The translations under genes and the position numbers were made by a program. A stretch of 64,000 bases of DNA, from NCBI GenBank assembly GCA_020634855.1, contig JACKAU010000015.1, positions 62,001 through 126,000 of the forward strand, written 5' to 3'. Shown piece by piece: positions 23,963-33,293 of this stretch (positions are counted from its first letter, which is position 1; each line of letters begins with the position of its first letter). This stretch comes from Anaerolineales bacterium (GTDB lineage: Bacteria; Chloroflexota; Anaerolineae; 4572-78; J111). Below the pieces are notes generated by a model, which had not been told where the DNA came from, made no database searches, and saw only the letters and a program-made list of their open reading frames with translations.

Positions 23963-25420
23963 ATGACTGTGGCCGATCCGGAGAATCTCAATTTAGTATC
24001 CTCCTCCAACCCGCGTTGGCGAGGGCTGACGAGTGCGGCGGTGACGCTGGTCGTGTTGCTGCTGTTGTGGTGGCTGGTTTATCGCTGGTTTGAAGCCAGT
24101 CTGATTGCCGAAGAGCGCGGCCAGATTGCCGTGGTGCAGCGGTCGGTCTGGGTGTTGCAAATTGCCGGTCTGCTGGTGGTGAGTCTGGGGACGACACTGG
24201 CTTATGTCATCGCCATGCGACAGGCGCGTCTGGCCCAAACGGTCGAGGCGCAGTTGACCGAGTTAGTTCAAGCCCGCCAACTGTTGGAGAAGCGCGTCAC
24301 CCGACGGACTCAAGAATTGGAAACTCTGCTGCGCGTTTCGCGCGATCTCACCGCCACGTTGGAACTCAAAACGCTGCTGGGTCGTATTGTTGAGCAGTTA
24401 CGTCAGGTCGTCGCCTATGACAGCGCCGGGCTATTTGATTTGGTCGATGAAACCTCTCTTGATGTCCTGCTCTACGTGGGACCGCAAGAGACAAGCTCCT
24501 CGCTGATGCAATTATCGCTGGAAGCGCCCTTGATTGTGGAAATCATCCGGCAGCAGCAGCCCGTCCTCGTGCCGGATACGCAAGCCGATACGGCTTCGGC
24601 TCAGGCGCTGCGAACAATGGCCGGCTGTCCCCTGACCAAAATTGGCTCGTGGCTGGGTGTCCCGCTGCTGCTTAAAGATCGAGCTATTGGCATGTTAGAA
24701 TTGGGCCACTGCCAGCCTAACTTCTATACGGCTCGGCACGTTGACCTGGCCCTGGCCTTTGCCAATCAGGCTGCCATCGCCATTGAGAATGCCCGGCTGT
24801 ACGAGCAAGCGCAATCCTTAGCCTCGCTGGAAGAGCGTCGTCACCTGGCCCGTGAACTGCACGACTCGGTCTCGCAAGCGTTGTATGGTATCGCTTTGGG
24901 TACACGCACCGCCCGCATGCTGCTCGATCGCGACCCAACCAAGCTGGCCGAACCGTTGGACTACATCATGAACCTGGCCGAAGCCGGACTGACGGAAATG
25001 CGGGCCTTGATTTTTGAACTGCGTCCGGAGATTTTGGAGTCGGAAGGGTTGGTGGGCGCCCTAAGCAAACAGGCCGAAGCCCTACGCGTGCGCCATAAGT
25101 TGCAGGTCGAGACGAATTTCGGCCCGGAGCCGGCCGTGCCTTTGCCCTGCAAAGAAGCGTTTTACCGCATCGCTCAAGAAGCCACCCACAACGTGGTCAA
25201 ACACGCCAAAGCCGAACGGATCATTCTGTCGCTACAAAACGGCGAAGGTTTAATCCTGGAGATTGACGACGACGGCCAGGGCTTCGACCCCGACCAAACG
25301 TTCGCCGGTCATCTGGGGCTGCGCTCGATGCGCGAGCGGATCGAAAAACTGGGCGGCAGCTTTGAATTGCAGAGCGAACCGGGGCGGGGAACCACGGTTC
25401 GCATCTGCCTGCCGCCGTGA
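23963..25420 (+). CDS. membrane histidine kinase, GAF plus HisKA_3/HATPase
   Basis: About 485 residues. Two transmembrane helices (LTSAAVTLVVLLLLWWLVY and IAGLLVVSLGTTLAYVIAM) are followed by a coiled coil, a GAF domain (about 135-290), the dimerisation and phosphotransfer helix RRHLARELHDSVSQALYGI with the His, and a HATPase domain (AFYRIAQEATHNVVKHAKA, DDDGQGFDP, GLRSMRERIEKLGG). This is the NarX/DegS-type kinase that partners NarL-type regulators. I start at ATG 23963, after AGAGGA; the frame is open further upstream but that part overlaps the regulator gene. Confidence 0.93.
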   Translation: MTVADPENLNLVSSSNPRWRGLTSAAVTLVVLLLLWWLVYRWFEASLIAEERGQIAVVQRSVWVLQIAGLLVVSLGTTLAYVIAMRQARLAQTVEAQLTELVQARQLLEKRVTRRTQELETLLRVSRDLTATLELKTLLGRIVEQLRQVVAYDSAGLFDLVDETSLDVLLYVGPQETSSSLMQLSLEAPLIVEIIRQQQPVLVPDTQADTASAQALRTMAGCPLTKIGSWLGVPLLLKDRAIGMLELGHCQPNFYTARHVDLALAFANQAAIAIENARLYEQAQSLASLEERRHLARELHDSVSQALYGIALGTRTARMLLDRDPTKLAEPLDYIMNLAEAGLTEMRALIFELRPEILESEGLVGALSKQAEALRVRHKLQVETNFGPEPAVPLPCKEAFYRIAQEATHNVVKHAKAERIILSLQNGEGLILEIDDDGQGFDPDQTFAGHLGLRSMRERIEKLGGSFELQSEPGRGTTVRICLPP

Positions 25421-25425
25421 ACTAA

Positions 25426-25466
25426 GTTTGTAGTAACGGCTTTAGCCGTCCCCCGTTACCACAAAC
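25426..25466. repeat. GTAGTAACGG palindromic repeat, copy 1
   Basis: Arms GTTTGTAGTAACGG and CCGTTACCACAAAC (one mismatch in 14) sit between two convergent genes and could terminate both. Related copies lie at 27572-27632 and, in part, 54088-54122. Confidence 0.75.
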
Positions 25467-25472
25467 GGCGAG

Positions 25473-26261
25473 TCAACGTCCCTTGAAATCAGGCTTGCGC
25501 TTTTCCCTGAACGCCTGAATCCCTTCCCGATAATCCCGGCTGTCATACACTTCCCGACGCATGCCTTGAATATCCTCAAAGGTTTCTGATGAGAGCATCT
25601 GGCCGCCCAACAGATGGCGAAACTGCCGTTTGAGCGCGCGCACAGCTAACGGCGCGTTTTCCGTAACGGTGCCGGCGATGCGGTAGGTGAACGCTTCCAA
25701 CTCTTCCCGTTTAACTACGTGGTTGACCATGCGCGAGTTGAGCGCCTCGCGAGACAGGATGGGCCGGGCTGTGAAAAACATTTCTTTAGCTTTTTGCGGC
25801 CCCACCACGTTGATGAAATGTACCAACCCCGAAGCATTGTAGGGCAGGCCCAATTTGGCCGGGGTGATGGCAAAGGTGGTATCGTCGGCGCAGATGACAA
25901 TATCGCACGAAATACATAAATCGCACGCTCCGCCCCACACTGTTCCTTCAATCATAGCGATGACCGGCGCGGGGAAATCCTGAACGCGCCGCAGCAACTT
26001 TTCCAATGAATCGTGGTAACCCAGCGGATCGCGCCGCCCGTCCGGCAGTTCGCTGATGTCGTGTCCGGCCGACCAGACTTTGACGCCGGGCTTAGCTCGC
26101 AGCACCACCACCTGCGCCTGGGCGCTTTCCAGTTCGTCGAAGGCGGCAATCAGGTCATTGACCAGGGCTTCACCGATGGAGTTGAGTTTACCCTGGTGAT
26201 TAAGGGTAATCGTGCCAATATTATCTTCCAGTTTAATTTCAACCAATTCCAAAACTAGCAT
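25473..26261 (-). CDS. scpB: methylmalonyl-CoA decarboxylase-like crotonase
   Basis: Crotonase-fold enzyme that decarboxylates (R)-methylmalonyl-CoA to propionyl-CoA. Segments shared with the E. coli ScpB/YgfG family are GKLNSIGEALVNDLI, VWSAGHDISELPDG, RRDPLGYHDSLEKLL, MIEGTVWGGACDL (oxyanion-hole Gly), TPAKLGLPYN and RREVYDSRDYREGIQAF. About 262 residues, as expected. The ATG at 26261 follows AGGGGGG; upstream in-frame codons overlap the WG-repeat gene and are not used. Implies propionyl-/methylmalonyl-CoA metabolism; no mutase gene is nearby. Confidence 0.88.
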   Translation of the reverse strand: MLVLELVEIKLEDNIGTITLNHQGKLNSIGEALVNDLIAAFDELESAQAQVVVLRAKPGVKVWSAGHDISELPDGRRDPLGYHDSLEKLLRRVQDFPAPVIAMIEGTVWGGACDLCISCDIVICADDTTFAITPAKLGLPYNASGLVHFINVVGPQKAKEMFFTARPILSREALNSRMVNHVVKREELEAFTYRIAGTVTENAPLAVRALKRQFRHLLGGQMLSSETFEDIQGMRREVYDSRDYREGIQAFREKRKPDFKGR

Positions 26262-26292
26262 TAACCCCCCTAACTCTAAAACGTCATAAACT

Positions 26293-27441
26293 CTATGAAC
26301 TGTGCGCGACAAACCCCCACTTGCCATCAACCTCGACCGCGGCCAGCCCCTCAGAAAATGAAGCGGCGTGGTCAAACTGCGGTTCGATGACAAACGTTCC
26401 CTTTTGGTCGATGAAGCCGGTTTTGCCGTTCATGTCCACTTTGGCTATCTGCTCGTGAAACTTCTCGGCGTGGGTGAACTGCGGTTCGATAACCATTTGG
26501 CCGGTTTGGTCAATGTACCCCCACTTGCCGCCAGACTGCACCGGAGCCAGGCCGTCGGCAAATGGGGCCGCAGCCTGAAACTGAGGCTTAATAACCATCT
26601 GGCCGGTGGTATCGATGAAGCCCCAGCGCCCTTCCTGCTCGACGGGAGCCAGACCATCGGCAAAATCGCGGGTCTGTTCGAACTGCGGATCGATCACGAC
26701 CTGGCCGGTTTTGTCCACATATCCGCGCTGGCCGCTGTCGATAACCCAGGCCAATCCGCCGGAAAAATCCCAGCCGCCGTCGAATTGGGCTTGACTGACC
26801 GCCTGCCCTTGCTCATCGATGAAGCCCCACTTATCGTCTTGTTTGATCAGGGCTAACCCTTCGGCAAACGGATCGGCAAAATCGTAAGCCGGTTCGATGA
26901 CCATCTTACCGGTTTGGTCGATGTAGCCCCACTTGTCGTTGACTTGAACCGCCGCCAGACCATCGCTGAAGTTTTGGCCGTGGTCAAACTGCGGCTCGAT
27001 GACGTAAGCCCCGGTCGGGTCGATATAGCCGTACTGCTCTTCGGTCTGCACCCAGGCCAGCCCCTCGACAAAGTTGCCGGCATCTTCAAACTGCGGCTCG
27101 ATGACCATTTGGCCGCTTTTATCGATGTACCCCCACTGCCCATCAACTTCGACCGCGGCCCGATCTTGGTGAAAGTCCGCGACATGGTCAAACTGCGCCG
27201 CAATTGCCAGCGTTTCTGTCGGCGCGTCCGATGAGACCTCTGGCGTACTGCCGGTCACAGCGGCTGTCGCTGTGGTGGGGGTGGTGGCCGCCGTTGCGGT
27301 TTGGTCGGAGCTGGACATCAGCCCAGAGATACCCCGGATCAATGACGGCGCGCCCCGGCCGATCAACGTGCAGGCCATGAGCAGCGTTATTACCCAGATA
27401 CCCCAATTCTTCTTAAACTGTTTTTTCCAATTCGATTTCAT
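26293..27441 (-). CDS. membrane-anchored WG-repeat protein
   Basis: 382 residues. An N-terminal membrane helix (WGIWVITLLMACTLIGRG) and a Ser/Thr/Ala-rich linker (about 35-80) lead to roughly eight tandem WG repeats of about 36 residues, each like WGYIDKSGQMVIEPQFEDA followed by F-x-G-LA-V. These form an extracytoplasmic beta-propeller-like surface probably used for binding. No enzyme motif is present. The repeats are close at DNA level, so recombination between them could vary the copy number. Confidence 0.85.
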   Translation of the reverse strand: MKSNWKKQFKKNWGIWVITLLMACTLIGRGAPSLIRGISGLMSSSDQTATAATTPTTATAAVTGSTPEVSSDAPTETLAIAAQFDHVADFHQDRAAVEVDGQWGYIDKSGQMVIEPQFEDAGNFVEGLAWVQTEEQYGYIDPTGAYVIEPQFDHGQNFSDGLAAVQVNDKWGYIDQTGKMVIEPAYDFADPFAEGLALIKQDDKWGFIDEQGQAVSQAQFDGGWDFSGGLAWVIDSGQRGYVDKTGQVVIDPQFEQTRDFADGLAPVEQEGRWGFIDTTGQMVIKPQFQAAAPFADGLAPVQSGGKWGYIDQTGQMVIEPQFTHAEKFHEQIAKVDMNGKTGFIDQKGTFVIEPQFDHAASFSEGLAAVEVDGKWGFVAHSS

Positions 27442-27571
27442 ACGTAATCCTTGTTTTCGCTGCGTAGTGAGCGAGATGATGTGATGTTGAGACCAGTATA
27501 CTGTGCTTCCGGCTAGCCCTCATCCGAAAAACGGCGGAGCTTGGGTCAGACTTTAGGCGGAGAAGCATCTG

Positions 27572-27632
27572 GTTTGTAGTAATGGCTTTAGTCATTTCCT
27601 GGGCAGTACCGCTATAGCGGTGACTACGAACT
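27572..27632. repeat. GTAGTAA palindromic repeat, copy 2
   Basis: Begins GTTTGTAGTAATGG like the copy at 25426, contains AATG-gctttagt-CATT and the palindrome ACCGCTATAGCGGT, and ends in ACTACGAAC, the inverted start. Confidence 0.65.
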
Positions 27633-27657
27633 GTCTCTCGATGGCGGCTGGCTAATG

Positions 27658-27769
27658 ACTCCGGCTGGATAGCCATATCCAGCCGGAGTGAGCCGGACAT
27701 CGATCAATCGATTCCAAACTCAGCAACGACCGATCGATACATCGATCGGTCGATTCCAAACTCAGCAAC
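27658..27769. repeat. hairpin plus direct-repeat cluster
   Basis: ACTCCGGCTGGAT (27658-27670) and ATCCAGCCGGAGT (27677-27689) form a perfect 13-bp hairpin. Then the 20-base word TCGATTCCAAACTCAGCAAC occurs at 27708-27727 and 27750-27769, and between them GACCGATCGAT-ac-ATCGATCGGTC is a perfect 11-bp palindrome. The GGTCGATTCCAAACT word recurs in the hairpin at 28364. Confidence 0.85.
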
Positions 27770-27841
27770 ATTTATCTGCTGACTTTCGTTTTACTGCACC
27801 TTATCGACCAAGTTCCCTTAAACCCACAGCACCCCTCGCGC

Positions 27842-28273
27842 TTAACCCGCTCCCGGCGCGGGGACGACGCCAAGCTGCTGCATCATAGCCATACTATCCA
27901 TGACCCCCCAATGGGCCGTAAACTTGCCCTCAGCAATACCGAGAATGTCGATCACGTTAATGGCTATGCGCTTGCCGGTGGGGGGGATGCCCATAAACTC
28001 ACCCTTATGGGTGCCGGTCCAGGTCATGTGCAATACGACTTTGTCACCTTCGGCGATAAGGTGCTCAATTGTGGCTTTGATGTCGGGGAAAGCACTATGC
28101 AACATAGTAAACAACGCTTTGGGGGCCTCACGACCCGGTGGTATGCCCGGCGGAAGTTCCTCATGTTCAACGAAGTCAGGTGTAAGTAACTCGTCGATCA
28201 TACTTGTATTTCCCTGATTTATCACTTGCTCCACCAGTTGACGGACTAAGGTTTTATTTTGTTCAGTTGACAT
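27842..28273 (-). CDS. SnoaL-like / ester cyclase family protein
   Basis: 143-residue NTF2-like fold protein: LVRQLVEQVINQGNTSMIDELL, PDFVEHEELPPGIPPG, HSAFPDIKATIEHLIAEGDKV and the GEFMGIPPTGKRIAINVIDIL block are typical of the SnoaL-like polyketide-cyclase group, most of which have unknown substrates. AGGAG lies nine bases before the ATG. No polyketide genes are nearby, so a stand-alone enzyme or binding role is likelier. Confidence 0.82.
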   Translation of the reverse strand: MSTEQNKTLVRQLVEQVINQGNTSMIDELLTPDFVEHEELPPGIPPGREAPKALFTMLHSAFPDIKATIEHLIAEGDKVVLHMTWTGTHKGEFMGIPPTGKRIAINVIDILGIAEGKFTAHWGVMDSMAMMQQLGVVPAPGAG

Positions 28274-28357
28274 CGGTTATGCTCCTTTTATGAATACAGC
28301 ACTTTTAACCATTTTAACCACTTTTTTGAACATTTAGGCTAGGCAAACCTCAAACGA

Positions 28358-28401
28358 GCAGCTAACGGTCGATTCCAAACTTGGAATCGACCGTTGGCTG
28401 C
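28358..28401. repeat. 21-bp arm hairpin
   Basis: AACGGTCGATTCCAA (28364-28378) and TTGGAATCGACCGTT (28381-28395) are perfect inverted copies with a 2-base loop; GCAGC/GCTGC extend the stem after one T-G step. Lies between the HtrA and SnoaL genes and shares the GGTCGATTCCAA word with 27750. Confidence 0.85.
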
Positions 28402-28493
28402 CAATATCAGCCGATTCTGATGATGGCGGCGGATGAAAATTCGTAACCATCATCAAAGTTCGATCAAAGCAAGCTTGGATGCTCCACCGACCT

Positions 28494-30167
28494 CTACGAC
28501 GTGCCGGCCAGATCGTCAAGGTGAACCGGCACATCGACCTTTTTGCCATCGCGCAGTACGGTCAACGTGATTTCCTGGCCGGGTTTGCGGCTGTTCAGAT
28601 ATGTCCGCAGATCGGCCACACCGGTAATGGGCTGGCCATCGACGGCCACAATCACATCACCGCCAACTTGGATCGACCGGCCGTTGATCGGTGCGGCCAT
28701 GTAACTGCCGTTCAGGTCGGCCTTGTCGGCCGGGCTGTCAAGCACAATCTGCTCGACCAGCACCCCCTGCTGGTTGGTCGGCAAGTTCATCGCTTGGGCA
28801 ATCTCCGGCGTTAGATCGATGCCTTGGACTCCCAGCGATGGCCCTTTCTGGGACGCTGTTGCGGTTTGGGTGGGTGGCTCCGTGGCCTGAGGCCGGGCCG
28901 CCAGCGTCGCCGAGACGGTGTCCTCCTGACCGTCCCGCAGTATCGTTAACTTAACCGTTTGGCCCACATTGGTCGAGTCGGCCAGGTAACTGACCAAATC
29001 ATCAAAATTATTGACCGGCTGGCCATCGATGGCCGTGATCACATCGCCGCCGGCCAGCACGTCCTGATCTTCAATCTTGATCTGGCGATCGCTGCCGCGC
29101 AGACCGGCCTTGGCGGCCGGGCTATCGGGTGTGACTTCGATGACCAACGCGCCGTGTTGAGCCGTATCTAAGTTCATCGCGGTCGCTAATTCGGGGAACA
29201 GGCTAGTACCGCTCAGCCCCAGCCACGAGTGTTCGTAGTGACCGGTCTTGATCAGCGCCGGCGCCACTTTATCGACCACCGCCGACGGAATGGCGAACCC
29301 TACTCCGGCCGAACTGCGCGATGGCGACTCGATAGCCGCAGTGACGCCGATGACTTGTCCTTGATCATCAACCAGCACCCCGCCGGAGTTGCCGGGATTG
29401 ATTGAGGCGTCGGTTTGAATGATGTCAGGAATGGTGAAGCTGGGGTCGGTGGTGTTTAGGCTCTCACTGCCCGTGACCGGCAGTACGCGACCCAGCGCGC
29501 TAACAAAGCCAACCGTCATCGTGTTCTCCAACCCAAATGGATTACCGAGAGCTACGGCCAGTTGGCCAACTTTCACCTGGGTCGAGTCGCCCAGCGTCAC
29601 CGGATGTAGTTGCTCGGCGGGCAAATCAACCTTAATCACGGCCAGGTCACTATCCGGGTCGGTCCCTACTACTTCGGCCGGAACGACCGTTTCATCGGCC
29701 AGCGTCACGGTGATTTTGTCCGCGCCGTGGACTACGTGATTATTGGTGACAATGTGCCCCTCTTTATCCCAGACAAACCCGGAACCGGCCCCGTGCTGGT
29801 AAAACTCCTGCGGCGCATTGGGCTGCTGCGGATTATCGGGAAACGTAAAGGGCCGTCCCAACATGAACGGTAAGTTCGACATGGCGGATAAATCCGTCTT
29901 TTGGCTAACCTGAATACTGACGACGGACGGATTGACCTGGGTATAAATTTGTTCTAGGTTGGATTGCAGAGCGATCATGGTATCATTCTTGGTCACCGGA
30001 GCGCCGATTTCGGTGACCTGACTGTTCTCGCCGGCATCGGTGATCACAATCGGAGCCGATTGGGCCGACAACGCCGATTGGATGGGTAGTGTGACGGCGC
30101 TGCATCCCGCCATGCCCACCAGCAGTGGAATGGCGATAGCGCGTTGAATTAATACTTTGTTGTTCAT
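28494..30167 (-). CDS. HtrA/DegP-like serine protease, lipoprotein-type N-terminus, two PDZ domains
   Basis: Periplasmic or cell-surface quality-control protease. The N-terminus is a lipoprotein-like signal (IPLLVGMAGC). The trypsin-like domain has catalytic His in IVTNNHVVHGA, Asp in DPDSDLAVIKVDL and Ser in NPGNSGGVLVDDQ, with GNPFGLENTMTVG. Two PDZ domains follow (about residues 300-410 and 440-550), as in DegP. 557 residues. It starts a run of envelope genes on the minus strand. Confidence 0.92.
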   Translation of the reverse strand: MNNKVLIQRAIAIPLLVGMAGCSAVTLPIQSALSAQSAPIVITDAGENSQVTEIGAPVTKNDTMIALQSNLEQIYTQVNPSVVSIQVSQKTDLSAMSNLPFMLGRPFTFPDNPQQPNAPQEFYQHGAGSGFVWDKEGHIVTNNHVVHGADKITVTLADETVVPAEVVGTDPDSDLAVIKVDLPAEQLHPVTLGDSTQVKVGQLAVALGNPFGLENTMTVGFVSALGRVLPVTGSESLNTTDPSFTIPDIIQTDASINPGNSGGVLVDDQGQVIGVTAAIESPSRSSAGVGFAIPSAVVDKVAPALIKTGHYEHSWLGLSGTSLFPELATAMNLDTAQHGALVIEVTPDSPAAKAGLRGSDRQIKIEDQDVLAGGDVITAIDGQPVNNFDDLVSYLADSTNVGQTVKLTILRDGQEDTVSATLAARPQATEPPTQTATASQKGPSLGVQGIDLTPEIAQAMNLPTNQQGVLVEQIVLDSPADKADLNGSYMAAPINGRSIQVGGDVIVAVDGQPITGVADLRTYLNSRKPGQEITLTVLRDGKKVDVPVHLDDLAGTS

Positions 30168-30186
30168 ATGAGGTTAATCCTTTCGT

Positions 30187-31170
30187 TTAAGCTCTAACCT
30201 CTTGTCGTTGGAATAAGATATAGCCGACGGCAAAGAGTAATATGATAGCAGCAATGAGACCGGTTAAGTGAGGCCAGATCAACAATACGCTCTGGCTCAA
30301 CGGCAGCGGCGCGCCCAGCACCGCCCCTTGCAACTGCATCGGCAGCACCAACCCCAACGATCGCACCGATGGGTTAAGCAGTGCTAGCATCGCCTCGCCG
30401 TACAGGGTATTGGGTGAGAGACGGTTGAGCACCATCTCTCGATTGGCCTGCACCAAGATGGTCGCCGGCACGCTGGGTTGGGCCGGCCACAAAGACTGGG
30501 CCAGCAGTTGGGCCGTAATCCCCCAGAAGACCATAAAGAATAGCCAGACAGCAATCGAGGCCAGGGCCGCCGTGGCCGGTTGTCGAAACAGGATCGAGAA
30601 AACCATCGCCAGGGCCAGCCAGACGCCGCCGTAACACAATGTTAATAGTAGAAACAGCAGGCCGCGCGCCACTTCCTCGCCGGTGGGCGGTACGCCCAAG
30701 CTTAGAATGCCGAGGCCCATGATCAGCAGCCAGATGGTGGTCAAAACCAGGGCCAGGGTAAACAGGCCGGCTAGAAACTTGCCCAGCAGTAAGGCATCGC
30801 GATAAATGGGTTGGGCCAGCACCCGCGACATCGTCCGCTGGCTGAACTCGCCGTTGATCGAGTCGAAGGCCAAGGCGATGGCCAGCAGCGGCACCAGAAA
30901 GCCCAGGAAGCTGACGAAGGCCGGAACAGGGTCCTGGCCGGTGGTAAACAGCTTCAAGAACAAGAAGCGGGCCTCGCCGGTCTGGTCGCGCAGATTTTGG
31001 GCGGCGGCGTAGACCGTGCCGAAGGCGGTCAACAGGATGAGCAGTTCCAGGATCAGCATACGGGTGCTGGTCAGCAGATCGGCCATCTCTTTGCCGACTA
31101 CTGCCCACACGCCGGTCCAGGGCGATCCTTCTCGAACCACGTGGGTTCTACTACTAAGCTGCGATAGCAT
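30187..31170 (-). CDS. ABC-2 type transporter permease
   Basis: About 327 residues, six hydrophobic helices (MLILELLILLTAFGTVYAA, LGFLVPLLAIALAFD, LAGLFTLALVLTTIWLLIMGLG and others) and the ABC-2 loop GEFSQRTMSRVLAQPIYRDALLLGKF. I start at ATG 31170, after AGGAGGG; the track upstream overlaps the ATPase gene. Pairs with the ATPase immediately upstream (17-base overlap) to form an exporter or enzyme-like ABC system; substrate unknown. Confidence 0.87.
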   Translation of the reverse strand: MLSQLSSRTHVVREGSPWTGVWAVVGKEMADLLTSTRMLILELLILLTAFGTVYAAAQNLRDQTGEARFLFLKLFTTGQDPVPAFVSFLGFLVPLLAIALAFDSINGEFSQRTMSRVLAQPIYRDALLLGKFLAGLFTLALVLTTIWLLIMGLGILSLGVPPTGEEVARGLLFLLLTLCYGGVWLALAMVFSILFRQPATAALASIAVWLFFMVFWGITAQLLAQSLWPAQPSVPATILVQANREMVLNRLSPNTLYGEAMLALLNPSVRSLGLVLPMQLQGAVLGAPLPLSQSVLLIWPHLTGLIAAIILLFAVGYILFQRQEVRA

Positions 31171-32101
31171 GGCGTCCCTCCTGTTTGAAATAACGGGCGT
31201 AGATCTCTTCCAGGCTGGGTATCTCCACATTGAGCGACAACAACCGCCCCCCCGCATCCATGACCGCCAGCGCGGCCTCGGCCCGTAGGTCGCTTTTGGA
31301 TTCCACTTCGAACGCCCTACCGTTAGCGTGGTGGACATTGACCACGCCGGGCAGTTGGCGCAAATAGGTCTCCACGTTCGAGCCGTCGGCCTCCAGATGA
31401 ATACGGTACGCGCCGCCCAGCACGCGCTGGGCCAGGGCCTCCACCGTCCCTTCCAGTACCATCTGCCCCCGATGAAACAACCCCACCCGGTCGCACACGG
31501 CCTGCACCTGGTGCAGCAGATGGGAGGATAGCAGGACGCTGATGCCGTGGCTTTTAAGGTCGCGAATGAGTTCCAGGAACTCGCGGGCGGCTTCGGGGTC
31601 CAGCCCCAGCGTTGGTTCGTCCATGATGATCAGCTGCGGCTCTTTGAGCAGTACTTCGGCCACGCCCAGACGCTGGCGCATACCCCGCGAAAAGGTACCG
31701 ACTCGCTTGTGGCTGACTTCACTGAGACCCACCTGGTCGAGCCTGACCTCAATGCGGGCTTGAGCTTCGCGGCGGCTGAGGCCGTTGAGTTTGGCGATGT
31801 AAGCTAGATTGTCATAGGCGGTCAGCCCATCGTAGAAGCCGATCTGGTCGGGCAGGTAACCGACCCGCGCTTTGACGCTGAGCGGCCGGCGCACCGGGTC
31901 GAAGCCCAACACCTGAACCTGCCCTTCGCTCGGTTCGGTTAGGCCCAACAGCATCAGGATGGTCGTGGTTTTGCCGGCGCCGTTGGGGCCGAGTAAGCCA
32001 AAGATTTCCCCAGCCTTCACATTCAAATTGAGATTGTTGACGGCCACAAAATCGCCATAGCGTTTGGTCAGATTTTGGGTCTTGAGCACCACGTCTGTCA
32101 T
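31154..32101 (-). CDS. ABC transporter ATP-binding protein
   Basis: Walker A GLLGPNGAGKTTT, Q-loop region VGYLPDQIGFYDGLT, signature FSRGMRQRLGVAEVL, Walker B LIIMDEPTLGLD and H-loop LLSSHLLH are intact. The C-terminal extension is of the drug-export (CcmA-like) type. Start at ATG 32101 after GGAGACACTT. Middle gene of NEW3 protein-ATPase-permease; transport direction is probably outward. Confidence 0.95.
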   Translation of the reverse strand: MTDVVLKTQNLTKRYGDFVAVNNLNLNVKAGEIFGLLGPNGAGKTTTILMLLGLTEPSEGQVQVLGFDPVRRPLSVKARVGYLPDQIGFYDGLTAYDNLAYIAKLNGLSRREAQARIEVRLDQVGLSEVSHKRVGTFSRGMRQRLGVAEVLLKEPQLIIMDEPTLGLDPEAAREFLELIRDLKSHGISVLLSSHLLHQVQAVCDRVGLFHRGQMVLEGTVEALAQRVLGGAYRIHLEADGSNVETYLRQLPGVVNVHHANGRAFEVESKSDLRAEAALAVMDAGGRLLSLNVEIPSLEEIYARYFKQEGRHAIAA

Positions 32102-32117
32102 AAGTGTCTCCTTGCCC

Positions 32118-33293
32118 TTAGCGGCGGCCAAAGCGAGCTACGGCCAGTCCTACCACGACCACGGCCACGGCAATCAACCCCACGCCGACGATGCCCCACA
32201 TGGTCGAGGTCAAGACCGTGATCCGAAACTCGGTTGACTTTTGCGCCGCCTCATCGGCCTGCGCTTTCACGGTGACAACGTAGTCGCCGGCGATGGCCTG
32301 GTCGGCGGGGTGTACATTAGCGGTGACTTCCATCTGTTTGCCGGCGGCGAGTTCGGGGATCTGTTTGGGTTCAAAATCCACTTTCCAGCCGGCGGGTGGC
32401 GAGGCGGTGAGCTGAATATTGTGGGCCGGCGCGGTGCCGGTGTTTTGGATAACGATGGCCACCGGATTTGTTTTGCCCACGTAGGCTTGCTCTGATAAGC
32501 GGCCGTCCGGCCCGGCCACACTGATCTGCGACTGGCCGGCCACTTCGGCGGTGAGCGTGGTGTCGGCTTCAACATCGCCACCCTGGGCTAAAACGTTGAT
32601 TTGGTAATCGCCCGCTTGCAAATCCGTGTAAGGCGTCATTTCAACGCTAATTTTCTTTGACTCATTAGCGGCCACCGGCAGGCTGGTCACATCCTGTCCG
32701 CCCGACTTAAAGGCCACCTGCGTCCCGGCCGGCGCGTCGGCCACCAGATTAACCACCAAATCCTCATCGCCCTCATTCTTGAGGGTGGTGTTGTAACGGA
32801 AGGTTGTATCGGGCGCTCCTTTGAGAACAGGCAGGTCCGCATCCAACTTCAGGCTGGGCGGGAGCTTGTCTTTGACGATAAGTTCAATGGGAATCGTGGT
32901 CGAGTCGGTTTCGCCGTGGGCCATGACGGTGAAATCATAGGTTCCGGGCGCAACATCGGCCGGCGGATCAACCTTGAGATCGATCTTGGTATCGTTTTCC
33001 GGCTCGACGTAGGCAGACTCGATGATGTGTCCGCCGCCCTTAAAGGTGGCGGCCCAACCGTCCGGTAGATTGTTCAGATTCAATTTGACGACTTGGGGCG
33101 ATGCGCCGGTGCGCAGGACGAGGTTAAAGGTGACGGTCTCGCCGGTGGCGATTTCTTGGGTGGGGTAAGGCGTGAAGGCGATAAAGCCCTCCAGAGGGGT
33201 AGTTTGTTGGCCTTCGTCAGCCAGCGCCGGGCCGGCAATAAAAGCGGACACGGACAATACCAGGATTACAACAAAAGCGGCAGAACGTTTCAT
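32118..33293 (-). CDS. exported NEW3-domain protein with C-terminal membrane anchor
   Basis: 391 residues: signal peptide (MKRSAAFVVILVLSVSAFIAGPALA), three immunoglobulin-like NEW3-type repeats (ATGETVTFNLVLRTG, NLNNLPDGWAATFKGGG and similar beta-rich segments; LTASPPAGWKVDFEPKQIPELAAG is the classic NEW3 signature) and a membrane helix (IVGVGLIAVAVVVVGLAVARFGRR). It starts 17 bases before the ABC ATPase, so it is likely the extracytoplasmic partner of that transporter. Confidence 0.87.
   Translation of the reverse strand: MKRSAAFVVILVLSVSAFIAGPALADEGQQTTPLEGFIAFTPYPTQEIATGETVTFNLVLRTGASPQVVKLNLNNLPDGWAATFKGGGHIIESAYVEPENDTKIDLKVDPPADVAPGTYDFTVMAHGETDSTTIPIELIVKDKLPPSLKLDADLPVLKGAPDTTFRYNTTLKNEGDEDLVVNLVADAPAGTQVAFKSGGQDVTSLPVAANESKKISVEMTPYTDLQAGDYQINVLAQGGDVEADTTLTAEVAGQSQISVAGPDGRLSEQAYVGKTNPVAIVIQNTGTAPAHNIQLTASPPAGWKVDFEPKQIPELAAGKQMEVTANVHPADQAIAGDYVVTVKAQADEAAQKSTEFRITVLTSTMWGIVGVGLIAVAVVVVGLAVARFGRR

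Larger units (their letters stand above)
27442..27841. other. repeat-rich intergenic region
   Basis: 400 bases without a gene upstream of the WG-repeat gene and downstream of the SnoaL-like gene. Holds, in order, a GTAGTAA-type palindrome, a 13-bp perfect hairpin and a direct repeat with an enclosed palindrome (listed separately). No promoter was distinguished. Confidence 0.7.
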
